A DNA stretch of 64,000 bases. It comes from Sphingomonas endophytica. Lineage in GTDB: Bacteria; Pseudomonadota; Alphaproteobacteria; Sphingomonadales; Sphingomonadaceae. The stretch covers positions 124,001 to 188,000 of the forward strand of contig NZ_LDTB01000010.1 of NCBI RefSeq assembly GCF_001476895.1, read 5' to 3'. The notes beneath the pieces are model-generated. The model worked only from the letters and a program-made list of their open reading frames with translations, had not been told where the DNA came from and did not search any database. This document shows positions 18,400 to 26,564 of this stretch, one piece after another (within the stretch, counting starts at the first letter, position 1; every line of letters begins with the position of its first letter). The position numbers and the translations under genes were made by a program.

Positions 18400-19242
18400 T
18401 CACGCGACCGATGGACCGTGTGCAGGCGCACGCCGCCGCCGCAACGCCGCGCCGGCCACGCCGAAGCCAAGGATCATCATCGCCCAGGTCGCGGGTTCGG
18501 GAACGACGGCGGTGGCGCCCGCAGCACTGAACGCGAAGTTGATCCGACGTTCGTATTTGATGGCGCTCGTGTCGACGCCCGTCACCAGCGCGGCGGTGCC
18601 ACGCGACAACGTTTCTTCACTATTCGGACCGGCCAGGACAATATTGTATGCGACGTCGGGACGCAGGACCACGTTTCGTCCGCCGCCGTTCGCATAATCC
18701 GCAACCGTGCCCCTGAAGATGGGTGAAAATTGATCCGCGCTCGAAATGGTAAGCAAATCAAGGCCGGATTGAAACTCTCCAGGCGGCGATAGATAATTGA
18801 CGCCCAATACGGTGTCCTGGGTCACAGAGAAGAAAGTCCGCACCTGATGACCAGCGGTGGCGTACGCGAAGCCATCGGCGGACACCGACCACGCCGCCAA
18901 ATTTCCGACGAACGCCATCGTCCATCGATCTCCCGAGGTGTACCCCGAAAGTGATGTGCTGGCATAGCCGCCGGCGCCGGCCTTTCCATCGTCACCGGAT
19001 TGTGCAGACGTCGTGAGCGACGCACCGCCGAAGCTCGGCCCATAGCTGGCCGTCTCCGTTGAGCGCTGGAAGCTGCTGGGGGACGCTTTCGCTCGTCCGG
19101 CCTCCGTATTGGATGCCAGCGATGCGGCGGTCACTTCCGTCTTCAGCGCGAAAGACTGGATCGACACCAGCGATGCCGCACCCGCCTGCCCGGCCATCAG
19201 CGTCGTCGCGCCGACAAGCGACAGCCCCCAACCGTACTTCAT
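18400..19242 (-). CDS. PEPxxWA-CTERM sorting-domain protein
   Basis: A 280-residue exported protein. It has a signal peptide (MKYGWGLSLVGATTLMAGQAGA) and ends with the sphingomonad sorting signal VPEPATWA (residues 247-254), a hydrophobic helix (MMILGFGVAGAAL) and an RRRR cluster. Such proteins are thought to be processed by an exosortase and delivered to the envelope or matrix. The central 200 residues are Ser/Thr/Gly-rich and show no known catalytic motif. ATG 19242 follows a GGGG ribosome-binding site; an upstream in-frame start (19308) would hide the signal peptide. Confidence 0.9.
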   Translation of the reverse strand: MKYGWGLSLVGATTLMAGQAGAASLVSIQSFALKTEVTAASLASNTEAGRAKASPSSFQRSTETASYGPSFGGASLTTSAQSGDDGKAGAGGYASTSLSGYTSGDRWTMAFVGNLAAWSVSADGFAYATAGHQVRTFFSVTQDTVLGVNYLSPPGEFQSGLDLLTISSADQFSPIFRGTVADYANGGGRNVVLRPDVAYNIVLAGPNSEETLSRGTAALVTGVDTSAIKYERRINFAFSAAGATAVVPEPATWAMMILGFGVAGAALRRRRAPAHGPSVA

Positions 19243-19343
19243 TGCCCCGTTTTCCCCGTTAGCTATTGTCAAACGGACGCTAACCGATCCCGTGCGGCAT
19301 CGCGTCACCCAAATGGGTTAGACCCCGGCCCCGTCACGCCGAC

Positions 19344-20453
19344 CTATCCGAAACGGGACAATAGGCCGATCAACTCGGCCTGCCGCGTCGTCTGCGTCTT
19401 CGCGAAAATCTGTCGCAGGTGGACGCGCGCCGTGTTGAGGGCGATGCCCAGCCCCGCCGCCGCCTCGTCGGGGGTCCTGCCCGCCAGCAGCGCGGCGGCG
19501 ATTTCCGCCTCGCGCGGGGTCAGTCCGAAGGCGGCGCGCCACAGCGAAGCGGCGGGTGCGGGACCGGCCAGCGGATCGATCAGCGTCACCAGCGCGGCGG
19601 CATGGTCCACCACCAGCGCCCGCCGCTCCCGCGCCAGCGGCCAGACGCACAACACATAGGGCGGACGCTCACCGTCGCGCTCGATCCGGGTGGCGTCCGC
19701 GCTGCCGCCCCTCGTCGCGGTCGCGGCCGCGATCAACGTCGCGAGCCGCCGCTGGCTGGCCGGATCGGTCGCGATCAGTCCTCCCTGCAGCGCGCCCAGC
19801 CCATCGCCGCGCCGCAGCACCGCCTCGAAATCGGATGTGGCGCGCAGGATCGTGCCGCGTTCGTCGAGCAACGCCGCCGGTTCCCCCACCACCTCAAGCC
19901 GCGCGCTCCACCACCGTTCGCGCAGTTTCTCGGCATGGAGGACGCCGAATTCCAGCGCGCGCTCCAGCGTGCCCGTCAGCGAGGCGAGCCGCCGCCATTG
20001 CGCGTCGCTGGTCACCCCCTGCCCGACCGCATTGTGGAACGACAGGCCGCCCACCCAGCGCCCGTCGCCGATCACCGAGGCGGCGGTGACGAAATGTTCC
20101 ATCCCGCCTTCGCGTGCCATCCATTCGCAATGGAACCGCGTGTCGGCATCGTCGGGGTCGAGCACGTCGACGTCGCGGTACATGCGCGAGCCGGTCAATT
20201 GCGCGACGACGCGGACCTGCGGATCGCGCAGGTAAACTCCCTCCGCCCTGTAGCGCTCAAAGCGCTGCGGATCGGGATGGTGGATCGTGTCCCACGCCAG
20301 CACCTGCTGCTGACGATCGACCATGCCGAGATAGGCGGCCCTTCCGCCGATCCAGTCCGAGGCCCGCCGCAGCCACGGCACCCAGCCGTCCGCGCCTTCG
20401 TCCATCGCCGCCAGATAGGCGCCATGAATCAACGCATCGCGTTCGTCGTCCAA
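19344..20453 (-). CDS. LuxR-type HTH transcriptional regulator
   Basis: A regulator of about 369 residues. The long N-terminal region (1-300) shows no receiver domain and may be a sensor. The C-terminal HTH (about 305-365) reads FGLTPREAEIAAALLAGRTP and ends HLRQIFAKTQTTRQAELIGL. No ATG gives a convincing start; TTG 20453 follows an AAGGGGG site and begins MDDERDALIHGAYLA, while TTG 20501 would overlap the hslU end. It lies upstream of the PEP-CTERM gene on the same strand, 101 bp away. A related C-terminus occurs in the regulator at 33021. Confidence 0.8.
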   Translation of the reverse strand: MDDERDALIHGAYLAAMDEGADGWVPWLRRASDWIGGRAAYLGMVDRQQQVLAWDTIHHPDPQRFERYRAEGVYLRDPQVRVVAQLTGSRMYRDVDVLDPDDADTRFHCEWMAREGGMEHFVTAASVIGDGRWVGGLSFHNAVGQGVTSDAQWRRLASLTGTLERALEFGVLHAEKLRERWWSARLEVVGEPAALLDERGTILRATSDFEAVLRRGDGLGALQGGLIATDPASQRRLATLIAAATATRGGSADATRIERDGERPPYVLCVWPLARERRALVVDHAAALVTLIDPLAGPAPAASLWRAAFGLTPREAEIAAALLAGRTPDEAAAGLGIALNTARVHLRQIFAKTQTTRQAELIGLLSRFG

Positions 20454-20490
20454 GCCGCCCCCTTCGCGCCGTACCGCAGGCAAGCCTATG

Positions 20491-21792
20491 TTACAGCACA
20501 AAACGGCTCAAGTCGGAGTTGCGCGCGACACTGGCCAGTTGCTGCTCGACATACGCCGCATCGACGGTCAGCGCCCCGCCCTGCCGGTCCTCGGCATCGA
20601 AGCTGACCTCCTCCAGCAGTTTCTCCATGACCGTCTGGAGACGGCGGGCGCCGATATTCTCGATCTCGCCGTTCACCTCCGCCGCGATGCGCGCGATGGC
20701 GCGGATGCCGTCGTCGGTGAAGGTCACGTCGACACCCTCGGTCGCGATCAGCGCCTTGTATTGCGCGGGCAGCGACGCCTTGGTGTCGGACAGGATCGCG
20801 ACGAAATCGTCCTCGGCCAGCCCCTTCAGCTCGACGCGGATCGGCAGGCGGCCCTGAAGCTCCGGCAGCAGGTCGCTCGGCTTGGCGACGTGGAAGGCGC
20901 CGCTCGCGATGAACAGGATATGGTCGGTCTTCATCGGGCCGTACTTCGTCGAGACGGTCGTGCCCTCGATCAGCGGCAACAGGTCGCGCTGCACGCCCTC
21001 GCGGCTGACCGAGCCGCCGCGCACGTCGCTGACCGCGATCTTGTCGATCTCGTCGAGGAAGACGATGCCATTCTCCTCGGCATCCTGGAGCGCGACACGG
21101 CTGACCTCATCCTGGTCGAGGCGCTTGTCGGCTTCCTCCTCGACCAGCTTCTCCCATGCGGCGGGGACCAGCAGCTTGCGGCGCTGCTTCGGGCCGCCAC
21201 CGAACGCCTTGCCCATCATCTCGGACAGGTTGATCATCCCGACCGAACCTTGCCCGCCGGGCAGCTCGAACGGCATCTGCGGCGCCTGTTGCAGTTCCAG
21301 CTCGACTTCCTTGTCGGCGAGATGGCCTTCGTGGAAGCGGTTGCGGAAGCTGTCGCGGGTCGCCTGGCTGGCGTCCTTGCCGACCAAAGCGTCGAGCAGG
21401 CGGTCCATCGCGGCGGCCTCCGCCTTGTCCTTCACCGCGAGGCGGCGGCGTTCCTTTTCCAGCCGCACCGCTTCCTCGACCAGATCGCGCGCGATCTGCT
21501 CCACGTCGCGGCCGACATAGCCGACCTCGGTGAACTTGGTCGCCTCGACCTTCACGAACGGCGCGTCGGCCAGCTTGGCCAAGCGGCGGCTGATCTCGGT
21601 TTTGCCGCAGCCGGTCGGCCCGATCATCAGGATGTTCTTCGGCGTCACCTCGTCGCGCAGATCGGGAGCGAGCTGCTGCCGCCGCCAGCGGTTGCGCAGC
21701 GCGACGGCGACCGCGCGCTTGGCGTCCTTCTGCCCGATGATATGCGCGTCGAGCGCGGCGACGATCGCCTTGGGGGTCAAATTATCGTTCAT
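20491..21792 (-). CDS. hslU: ATP-dependent protease ATPase subunit HslU
   Basis: AAA+ unfoldase of the HslUV (ClpYQ) protease. The 433-residue product has Walker A GPTGCGKT, the pore region [10 protein letters not shown], an inserted I domain (about residues 105-235), Walker B VFLDEIDK and sensor 2 ([16 protein letters not shown]). The C-terminus DLSRFVL matches the tail that docks into HslV. hslV lies immediately upstream with a 151-bp spacer containing a REP-like hairpin. Confidence 0.97.
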   Translation of the reverse strand: MNDNLTPKAIVAALDAHIIGQKDAKRAVAVALRNRWRRQQLAPDLRDEVTPKNILMIGPTGCGKTEISRRLAKLADAPFVKVEATKFTEVGYVGRDVEQIARDLVEEAVRLEKERRRLAVKDKAEAAAMDRLLDALVGKDASQATRDSFRNRFHEGHLADKEVELELQQAPQMPFELPGGQGSVGMINLSEMMGKAFGGGPKQRRKLLVPAAWEKLVEEEADKRLDQDEVSRVALQDAEENGIVFLDEIDKIAVSDVRGGSVSREGVQRDLLPLIEGTTVSTKYGPMKTDHILFIASGAFHVAKPSDLLPELQGRLPIRVELKGLAEDDFVAILSDTKASLPAQYKALIATEGVDVTFTDDGIRAIARIAAEVNGEIENIGARRLQTVMEKLLEEVSFDAEDRQGGALTVDAAYVEQQLASVARNSDLSRFVL

Positions 21793-21911
21793 GGTTTTTC
21801 AAAGCCTTGGTCGGCGAATGTTGTGAATGTTGAGACGGTGGAAGGGTCCGTCGGGAGGTCTGACACGTGGGCGTCGGACCTGTGTCAGACGATGCGCGCA
21901 ACGCGACAGAC

Positions 21912-21938
21912 ATGGGCCCCTGCCTGCGCAGGGGCGAC
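21912..21938. repeat. REP-like hairpin between hslV and hslU
   Basis: The 8-bp palindrome GCCCCTGC / GCAGGGGC with a CTGC loop (21916-21935) belongs to the dispersed family seen at several other places in this window. It lies in the hslV-hslU spacer, close to the hslV stop. Confidence 0.6.
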
Positions 21939-21943
21939 GGACG

Positions 21944-22510
21944 TCATGTGGTGCTCTCCAACGTCTCGATCGTCACGCGGTCGTTGGTATAGACGCAGAC
22001 CTCGGCGGCGATCTTCATCGCCTTGCGGCACAGCACCTCGGCATCGTCCTCATATTCGACCAGCGCACGCGCGGCGGCGAGTGCGTAATTGCCGCCCGAG
22101 CCGATCGCGGCGACGCCCGCTTCCGGTTCCAGCACGTCGCCGTTGCCGGTCAGGATCAGCGTCACTTCCTTGTCGGCGACGATCATCATCGCCTCCAGGT
22201 TGCGCAGGAACTTGTCGGTGCGCCAGTCCTTCGCCAGCTCCACCGCCGCGCGCATCAGGTGATAGCCGTGGCGCTCCAGCTTCGCCTCCAGCCGCTCGAA
22301 CAGGGTGAACGCGTCGGCGGTCGCGCCCGCGAAGCCGGCGATGACCTTGCCATCACCCAGCGTGCGAACCTTGCGCGCGTTGGGCTTCATGACGGTCTGA
22401 CCCATCGAGACCTGGCCGTCGCCGATGACGACGACCTTGCCGCCGCGTCGGACCGAGAGGATGGTGGTGCCATGCCAGACGGGCATGGAATGGGGATCGT
22501 TACCGCTCAT
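21944..22510 (-). CDS. hslV: ATP-dependent protease peptidase subunit HslV
   Basis: Proteolytic subunit of HslUV, an N-terminal nucleophile threonine protease. The 188-residue product starts [14 protein letters not shown]; cleavage after Gly14 exposes the catalytic Thr15 ([11 protein letters not shown]). The segment [16 protein letters not shown] is typical. The frame continues upstream to 22642 but only the Met at 22510 gives the family-normal N-terminus. Expressed with hslU. Confidence 0.97.
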   Translation of the reverse strand: MSGNDPHSMPVWHGTTILSVRRGGKVVVIGDGQVSMGQTVMKPNARKVRTLGDGKVIAGFAGATADAFTLFERLEAKLERHGYHLMRAAVELAKDWRTDKFLRNLEAMMIVADKEVTLILTGNGDVLEPEAGVAAIGSGGNYALAAARALVEYEDDAEVLCRKAMKIAAEVCVYTNDRVTIETLESTT

Positions 22511-22641
22511 AGCGCCGCGATTTGGGGCGCGGGCGGGCGACAGGCAAGGGCAGCGGCCGACACCGCGCAAATTGGTAACGCAGGCGATGGTATCCGCGCG
22601 CGACAAGGACCATATCGCGCGCGGGAGAGTGAGTAGCGTCA

Positions 22642-22827
22642 ATGATTACCGACAAGGACCGCCTGTATTTCCAGACCCGCGCCGAGGCCGAACTGAAACT
22701 GGCGGCGGAAGCCGAAGACCCGGCGGTGTGCCAGGCGCATTATGCGATGGCGACGGAGTATCTCGAGGCCGCGCATGGCGCGCATATGCGGTTGCCGCCG
22801 GATCCGCAGCGGCTGCGGCGGGGGTAG
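22642..22827 (+). CDS. Conserved small soluble protein
   Basis: A 61-residue hypothetical protein ([20 protein letters not shown]...) with an Ala/Glu-rich amphipathic, probably helical, middle (residues 12-48) and a short basic tail. It is divergent from hslV, 131 bp from its start, and probably has its own promoter. No known family is recognised; function unknown. Confidence 0.55.
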   Translation: MITDKDRLYFQTRAEAELKLAAEAEDPAVCQAHYAMATEYLEAAHGAHMRLPPDPQRLRRG

Positions 22828-22862
22828 TGCGGGCGTAACGCTCCCTCATTCCCGCCTCCCGT

Positions 22863-22956
22863 CGTCATTGCCGCGAAGGCGGGGATCCAGACACGCCGAC
22901 GTGGCGATTCGTTCGCGACGACCTGGGTTCTGGATTCCCGCCTTCGCGGGGATGAC
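22863..22956. repeat. Paired inverted REP-like elements
   Basis: Two copies of a REP-like palindrome in opposite orientation: CGTCATTGCCGCGAAGGCGG...ATCCAG at 22863-22890, and its inverted partner ending CGCCTTCGCGGGGATGAC at 22930-22956. The pair is separated by 39 bp and lies between the 61-residue gene and the end of the holin gene, as a bacterial interspersed mosaic-like element. Transcripts of either strand could fold into a large hairpin. Confidence 0.75.
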
Positions 22957-22966
22957 ATGATGGGGA

Positions 22967-23374
22967 TTATCTCGCCTTCGCCTTCCCCCATTCCCGCGCG
23001 ACGGTGTAGCCGAGATAGCCGGTGCCGAAGAGCGCGTAGAGCGGTTCGGGCAGGCCGTTCAAATAGGCGTTCATCCCGTGCGCGATCGCCAGCGCAGCGT
23101 CGGGTTTGACCGCCGCGATCAGGCCCATCGGAATGCTCCAGAGCAAGAGGGCGTACATGACGTACAGGAAGCTGGGGCGCGCGCGGCTGGTCCAGGGGTC
23201 GGCTGAACCCGCTTCGGCCAGCACCGCCGCCATCTGCGCCTTGACGCGCTCCAGTTCCTGCGTCCCTTCCAGCCGCAGCAGTTCGCGCTGCGCCGCCTCC
23301 CGCGCGCGCGGATCGGGGATCAGCTTGTCGAGCAGCCCGGCGACCGGGCCGATGATCGTGTCCAGCATCGCCAT
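22967..23374 (-). CDS. Holin, GTA-release type (3TM)
   Basis: A 135-residue protein matching the family 'holin of 3TMs, for gene-transfer release'. A helical N-terminal third (MAMLDTIIGPVAGLLDKLIP, then a charged coiled segment ELLRLEGTQELERVKAQMAA) is followed by hydrophobic segments (FLYVMYALLLWSIPMGLIAAV and PLYALFGTGYLGYTVA). Holins permeabilise the inner membrane to let endolysin reach peptidoglycan. The start at 23374 follows GAGG 5 nt upstream and lies 4 bp after the stop of the endolysin gene, so the two are co-transcribed. Confidence 0.8.
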   Translation of the reverse strand: MAMLDTIIGPVAGLLDKLIPDPRAREAAQRELLRLEGTQELERVKAQMAAVLAEAGSADPWTSRARPSFLYVMYALLLWSIPMGLIAAVKPDAALAIAHGMNAYLNGLPEPLYALFGTGYLGYTVAREWGKAKAR

Positions 23375-23378
23375 GTCC

Positions 23379-23915
23379 TCACCCGATCCGCTGCGCGAGC
23401 CAGCCATACAGGAAAGCCTCGTTGGCGGGGCGCTGTTCCGCGAGCGAGAGATAGCGTTCGCCCTGCAACGCCTCGACCGCCTTGACCAGCACCGTCTCCG
23501 CGCCCGCCCCGCGCGTGGCGAGGAACGCGTCCAGCGCGGCGAGCGTCCGCGCGCCGATGCGGCCGTCCGGCACGACGTCGGGGTAATCGCGCCCGCCCCG
23601 GTTCAGCGCATTGAGCGCGCGCTGAAAGAAGCCGGTCGCAACCGCCGGCCCCATGTTGACGCCGGTGTCGAACAGTTCGGCCGCCAGCGCGGGCGCGCGA
23701 TCCGCGACGCGATCCAAGCCCGGGCGCGACCAATAGAGCTGACGGTAGATGGCGACCGCCGCGGGGCGCGCGAAATGGCGCATATCACCCGTATAGCCGT
23801 TGGCGCGGGCGACCGCCTCGGTGATGCCGAAGCGGGTGGCGCCGCCGCGATCGGCCGGATGGTGGATATACCCGCCCTCGCGGTCGATCACGCCGTCGAT
23901 GAGATCGTCGATCAT
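23379..23915 (-). CDS. Endolysin, glycoside hydrolase 108 family (N-acetylmuramidase)
   Basis: A 178-residue GH108-type muramidase. The catalytic Glu13 lies in DREGGYIHHP, and the family motif DRGGATRFGIT (residues 22-32) follows. A peptidoglycan-binding C-terminal part (PDGRIGARTLAALDAF) resembles PG_binding_3. No signal peptide is seen, so it needs the adjacent holin to reach its substrate. Together they form a lysis cassette without any capsid, tail or terminase gene in this window. A LexA-like operator lies 27-41 nt before the ATG, and a GGGAGA site precedes the start. Confidence 0.85.
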   Translation of the reverse strand: MIDDLIDGVIDREGGYIHHPADRGGATRFGITEAVARANGYTGDMRHFARPAAVAIYRQLYWSRPGLDRVADRAPALAAELFDTGVNMGPAVATGFFQRALNALNRGGRDYPDVVPDGRIGARTLAALDAFLATRGAGAETVLVKAVEALQGERYLSLAEQRPANEAFLYGWLAQRIG

Positions 23916-23941
23916 GATTGTGTTCTCCCATTACTGATAGA

Positions 23942-23956
23942 GAACATATCGCGAAC
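23942..23956 (-). promoter_or_regulatory. LexA-like SOS box upstream of the lysis genes
   Basis: GAAC-ATATCGC-GAAC on the plus strand equals GTTC-N7-GTTC on the minus strand, the alphaproteobacterial LexA box. It lies 27-41 nt before the endolysin ATG, where a repressor would block a promoter. It is nested inside a perfect 7-bp inverted repeat, CCCATTA (23927-23933) and TAATGGG (23957-23963). About one such GAAC-N7-GAAC match is expected by chance in 64 kb, so position is the main support. Confidence 0.55.
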
Positions 23957-24096
23957 TAATGGGTGTAGGACAGCGTGTTCTTACGAGCCGTTCTCGTCAT
24001 TCCCGCGCGGGCTGATGGGAATCCATGACCTTTGACGTTCCGGCCCGGGGTTCAGTGGCGGGCGGATCAAGTGATGCGGGAAGGTGCCCAGAACAG

Positions 24097-24116
24097 GCCC
24101 CGGCCTCCGCCGGGGC
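24097..24116 (-). terminator. Hairpin downstream of folB
   Basis: A perfect 8-bp stem (GCCCCGGC / GCCGGGGC) with a CTCC loop lies 5 bp beyond the folB stop, on the side of the upstream lysis promoter. It belongs to the dispersed REP-like family and may end the fol transcript. No T tract. Confidence 0.5.
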
Positions 24117-24121
24117 GGCAG

Positions 24122-24475
24122 CTATCGGCGCCGCCGCACGATCTCGCAGCCGACACGGGCGTCGGGGAAGACGTCGGGCTTCATCGAGCGCACTCTTACC
24201 TCGCGGACGCGCGGATCAGCGAGGCACAGTGCCGCGACGCGCTCGACCAGCGTCTCCTGCAACGCGAAGCCCCCGCCCGCCGCGAGCGCATGGATGCCGT
24301 CGCGGATGCCGTCGTAATCGAGCACTTCGGCGATATCGTCCGCCTCGGGCGTCCGGCCATAAGCCACGGTGAGGTGCACCGACAGCAGCACCCGCTGCGG
24401 TGTCGCCTCATGCGGGTGGATGCCGAGGCGCATCGCGACCGCCAGATCGTCGAGGATGATCGTGTATTCAGCCAT
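24122..24475 (-). CDS. folB: Dihydroneopterin aldolase
   Basis: Cleaves 7,8-dihydroneopterin to 6-hydroxymethyl-dihydropterin and glycolaldehyde in folate synthesis. The 117-residue product begins MAEYTIILDDLAVAMRLGIH and has LDYDGIRDGI and the conserved Lys in VRSMKPDVFPDA. It overlaps the upstream SDR gene by 8 bp and belongs to the folE - folM-like - folB cluster. Confidence 0.92.
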   Translation of the reverse strand: MAEYTIILDDLAVAMRLGIHPHEATPQRVLLSVHLTVAYGRTPEADDIAEVLDYDGIRDGIHALAAGGGFALQETLVERVAALCLADPRVREVRVRSMKPDVFPDARVGCEIVRRRR

Positions 24476-25199
24476 CGCTGCGGCCCTCGAACATCACGTC
24501 GCGGTCGCGCTTCACGAATCGCTGACCGCTGTCGACGTACAGATTCTGTCCGGTCACGCTGCGCGCCTCCAGCAGATAGACGACCGCCGCCGCCACCTGG
24601 TTCGCGCCCACCGGACGGCGGAGCAGATTGGCGCGCGCCACGGCATCGAACTCGGCGTCGCTCTGGTCGCCGCTGGGCAATGTCAGGCCGGGCGAGACCG
24701 CGTTGACCCGGATGCGCGGCGCAAACGCCTGCGCCATCAGCACCGTCGCGCTGGCGAGCGCGGCCTTGGTCAGCGTGTAGCTGTAGAAATCGGGATTGGG
24801 ATTGGCGAGCTTCTGATCGAGCAGGTTGACGATCGCACCGTCGCGTCCCTGCCCCGCCAGCGCGGCGGCGAGCAGCGACGGCGCGACGACGTTGACCGCG
24901 TGGAGCCGCGCCGCCAGCGCGGCATCGGGCGCGGCGGGCACGTCATATTCGAACAGCGAGGCGCTGTTGACCAGACCGTCGACTGGCCCGCCCGCGCAGG
25001 CCCGCGCGAACAGCGCCGGCACGTCCGACGGATCGGCGAGATCGCCCGCGACGCACTCCCCGCCCAGTTCCGCCGCCAGCGCCTCGGCCTCCGCGCGCGA
25101 CCGGCCGTAATGGATTACCGGGACATGCCCGGCCGCGGCGACCGCACGCGCGATCGCCGCGCCGAGCCGTCTGGCCGCCCCGGTCACCAGCACGCGCAT
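24468..25199 (-). CDS. FolM-like SDR pteridine reductase
   Basis: A 243-residue short-chain reductase. The cofactor motif TGAARRLG (residues 7-14), with Arg where classical SDRs have Gly, is typical of pteridine reductase/FolM enzymes, which reduce dihydropterins or dihydrofolate. The catalytic pair is in YSYTLTKAAL. Its place between folE and folB strongly supports a pterin role. The start at 25199 gives MRVLVTGAARR; the longer in-frame extension upstream is a shadow of folE. Confidence 0.85.
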   Translation of the reverse strand: MRVLVTGAARRLGAAIARAVAAAGHVPVIHYGRSRAEAEALAAELGGECVAGDLADPSDVPALFARACAGGPVDGLVNSASLFEYDVPAAPDAALAARLHAVNVVAPSLLAAALAGQGRDGAIVNLLDQKLANPNPDFYSYTLTKAALASATVLMAQAFAPRIRVNAVSPGLTLPSGDQSDAEFDAVARANLLRRPVGANQVAAAVVYLLEARSVTGQNLYVDSGQRFVKRDRDVMFEGRSDG

Positions 25200-25204
25200 C
25201 GCGC

Positions 25205-25831
25205 TCAGGCCATGCCCATCAGCGACAGCACTTCCTTGCGGCTGCGGTCGTCGTCGCGGAAGACGCCCATCATCCGGCTGGTCACCATGCCGACGCCGGA
25301 GGTGCGGACGCCGCGCGCGGTCATGCACGCATGGCTCGCCTCGATCACCACCGCGACGCCCAGCGGTTTCAGCCCGTGCCAGATGCAGTCGGCGACCTCG
25401 GCGGTCAGCCGTTCCTGCACCTGCAACCGCCGGGCATAGCCGTGGAGCACGCGCGCCAGTTTCGAGATGCCGACGACATGGTTGCGCGGCAGATAGGCGA
25501 TATGCGCCTTGCCGATGATCGGCGCCATGTGATGCTCGCAATGCGACTGGAACGGAATGTCCTTGAGCAACACGATCTCGTCATAGCCGCCGACTTCCTC
25601 GAACACGCGCGACAGATGCACGCCGGGATCCTCGCCGTAACCGGCGCAATATTCCTTCCAGGCGCGCGCCACGCGGCGGGGCGTATCGACCAATCCCTCG
25701 CGCGTCGGATCGTCTCCGGCCCAGCGCAGCAGCGTGCGGACCGCCTCCGCCACCTCGTCGGGCACCGCGATCTTGCCGTCCGCCGCCACCAGATCGCCGT
25801 CGTCGGGCGTGCCCTGACCCTTGTCGCTCAT
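25205..25831 (-). CDS. folE: GTP cyclohydrolase I
   Basis: Converts GTP to 7,8-dihydroneopterin triphosphate, the first step of folate and pterin synthesis. The 208-residue product has the signature [20 protein letters not shown] with zinc ligands Cys98, His101 and Cys169 ([14 protein letters not shown]), spaced as in the E. coli enzyme. It is the first gene of the folE - SDR - folB cluster, 5 bp before the SDR gene. Confidence 0.96.
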   Translation of the reverse strand: MSDKGQGTPDDGDLVAADGKIAVPDEVAEAVRTLLRWAGDDPTREGLVDTPRRVARAWKEYCAGYGEDPGVHLSRVFEEVGGYDEIVLLKDIPFQSHCEHHMAPIIGKAHIAYLPRNHVVGISKLARVLHGYARRLQVQERLTAEVADCIWHGLKPLGVAVVIEASHACMTARGVRTSGVGMVTSRMMGVFRDDDRSRKEVLSLMGMA

Positions 25832-25933
25832 CCCAGTCCCCGTTCGTGTCGCGCGTGGCTGTAGCACGAATTGATACGGCGCAACCCCGAACCTGTCCTG
25901 CGGGTTGCACCTCGACACAACAGGAGACGGACG

Positions 25934-26140
25934 ATGGCAAGCGATCTGAAGAAGGGCGACGAGGTGACCTGGAAGTCGCATGGCGGCACCGCGCACGGCA
26001 CGGTGGAGAAGAAGCTGACCTCCGAAACCTCGATCAAGGGTCACAAGGTCAAGGCGACGAAGGACGAGCCGCAATATCTGGTAGAGAGTGACAATGGCGG
26101 AAAGGCAGCGCACAAGCGCGCCGCGCTCAAGAAGGCGTGA
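25934..26140 (+). CDS. Tudor-like DUF2945 (HVA1-type) protein
   Basis: A 68-residue protein beginning [20 protein letters not shown], a small SH3/Tudor-like fold of the DUF2945 family. It is rich in Lys, and the motifs KGDEVTW and [21 protein letters not shown] are characteristic. The exact role is unknown; nucleic-acid or chromatin-like binding is often assumed. It starts after an AGGAGA site, and its stop is 46 bp before the SWIB gene start, so one transcript is likely. Confidence 0.85.
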   Translation: MASDLKKGDEVTWKSHGGTAHGTVEKKLTSETSIKGHKVKATKDEPQYLVESDNGGKAAHKRAALKKA

Positions 26141-26186
26141 TTCCGCGAAGGCCGAGTACGCGGCCGGTGCAACAGGAAGGAATGGA

Positions 26187-26447
26187 ATGGCTACCACGAC
26201 CAAGACCGGCGGCATCCATGCCCCCGTTCAGCCCTCGGCCGAGCTGGGTGCGATCGTCGGCAACGAGAAGCTGCCGCGCAGCCAGGTCATCAGCAAGGTG
26301 TGGGACTATATCAAGTCGAACAACCTGCAAAACCCGGAAAACAAGCGGGAAATCCTGGCCGACGACAAGCTGAAGAAGGTGTTCGGCAAGGACAAGTGCA
26401 CGATGTTCGAGATGAACAAGTACATCTCGCAGCACGTCAAGGCCTGA
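26187..26447 (+). CDS. SWIB/MDM2-domain protein
   Basis: An 86-residue protein that is almost entirely a SWIB domain (residues about 18-84: [56 protein letters not shown]). SWIB domains are best known from eukaryotic chromatin remodelling; bacterial forms are probably nucleoid- or DNA-associated. The short N-terminus [15 protein letters not shown] is disordered-looking. It lies beside a Tudor-like protein. Confidence 0.9.
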   Translation: MATTTKTGGIHAPVQPSAELGAIVGNEKLPRSQVISKVWDYIKSNNLQNPENKREILADDKLKKVFGKDKCTMFEMNKYISQHVKA

Positions 26448-26564
26448 CCCCGCGAGGCTGCCGGCGCGCCGTGACGGCCCCGGCAGCCAGCGGTCCGCGC
26501 GCCGCCGCCCAGAACCGGCGGCGCGTCGTTCCGGGTGCGAATCGGTTGGGCGCCGGGCCGGTGG

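Noticed and set aside
23977-23993. Second LexA-like box
   Set aside because: GTTC and GTTC are separated by 9 nt, not 7.
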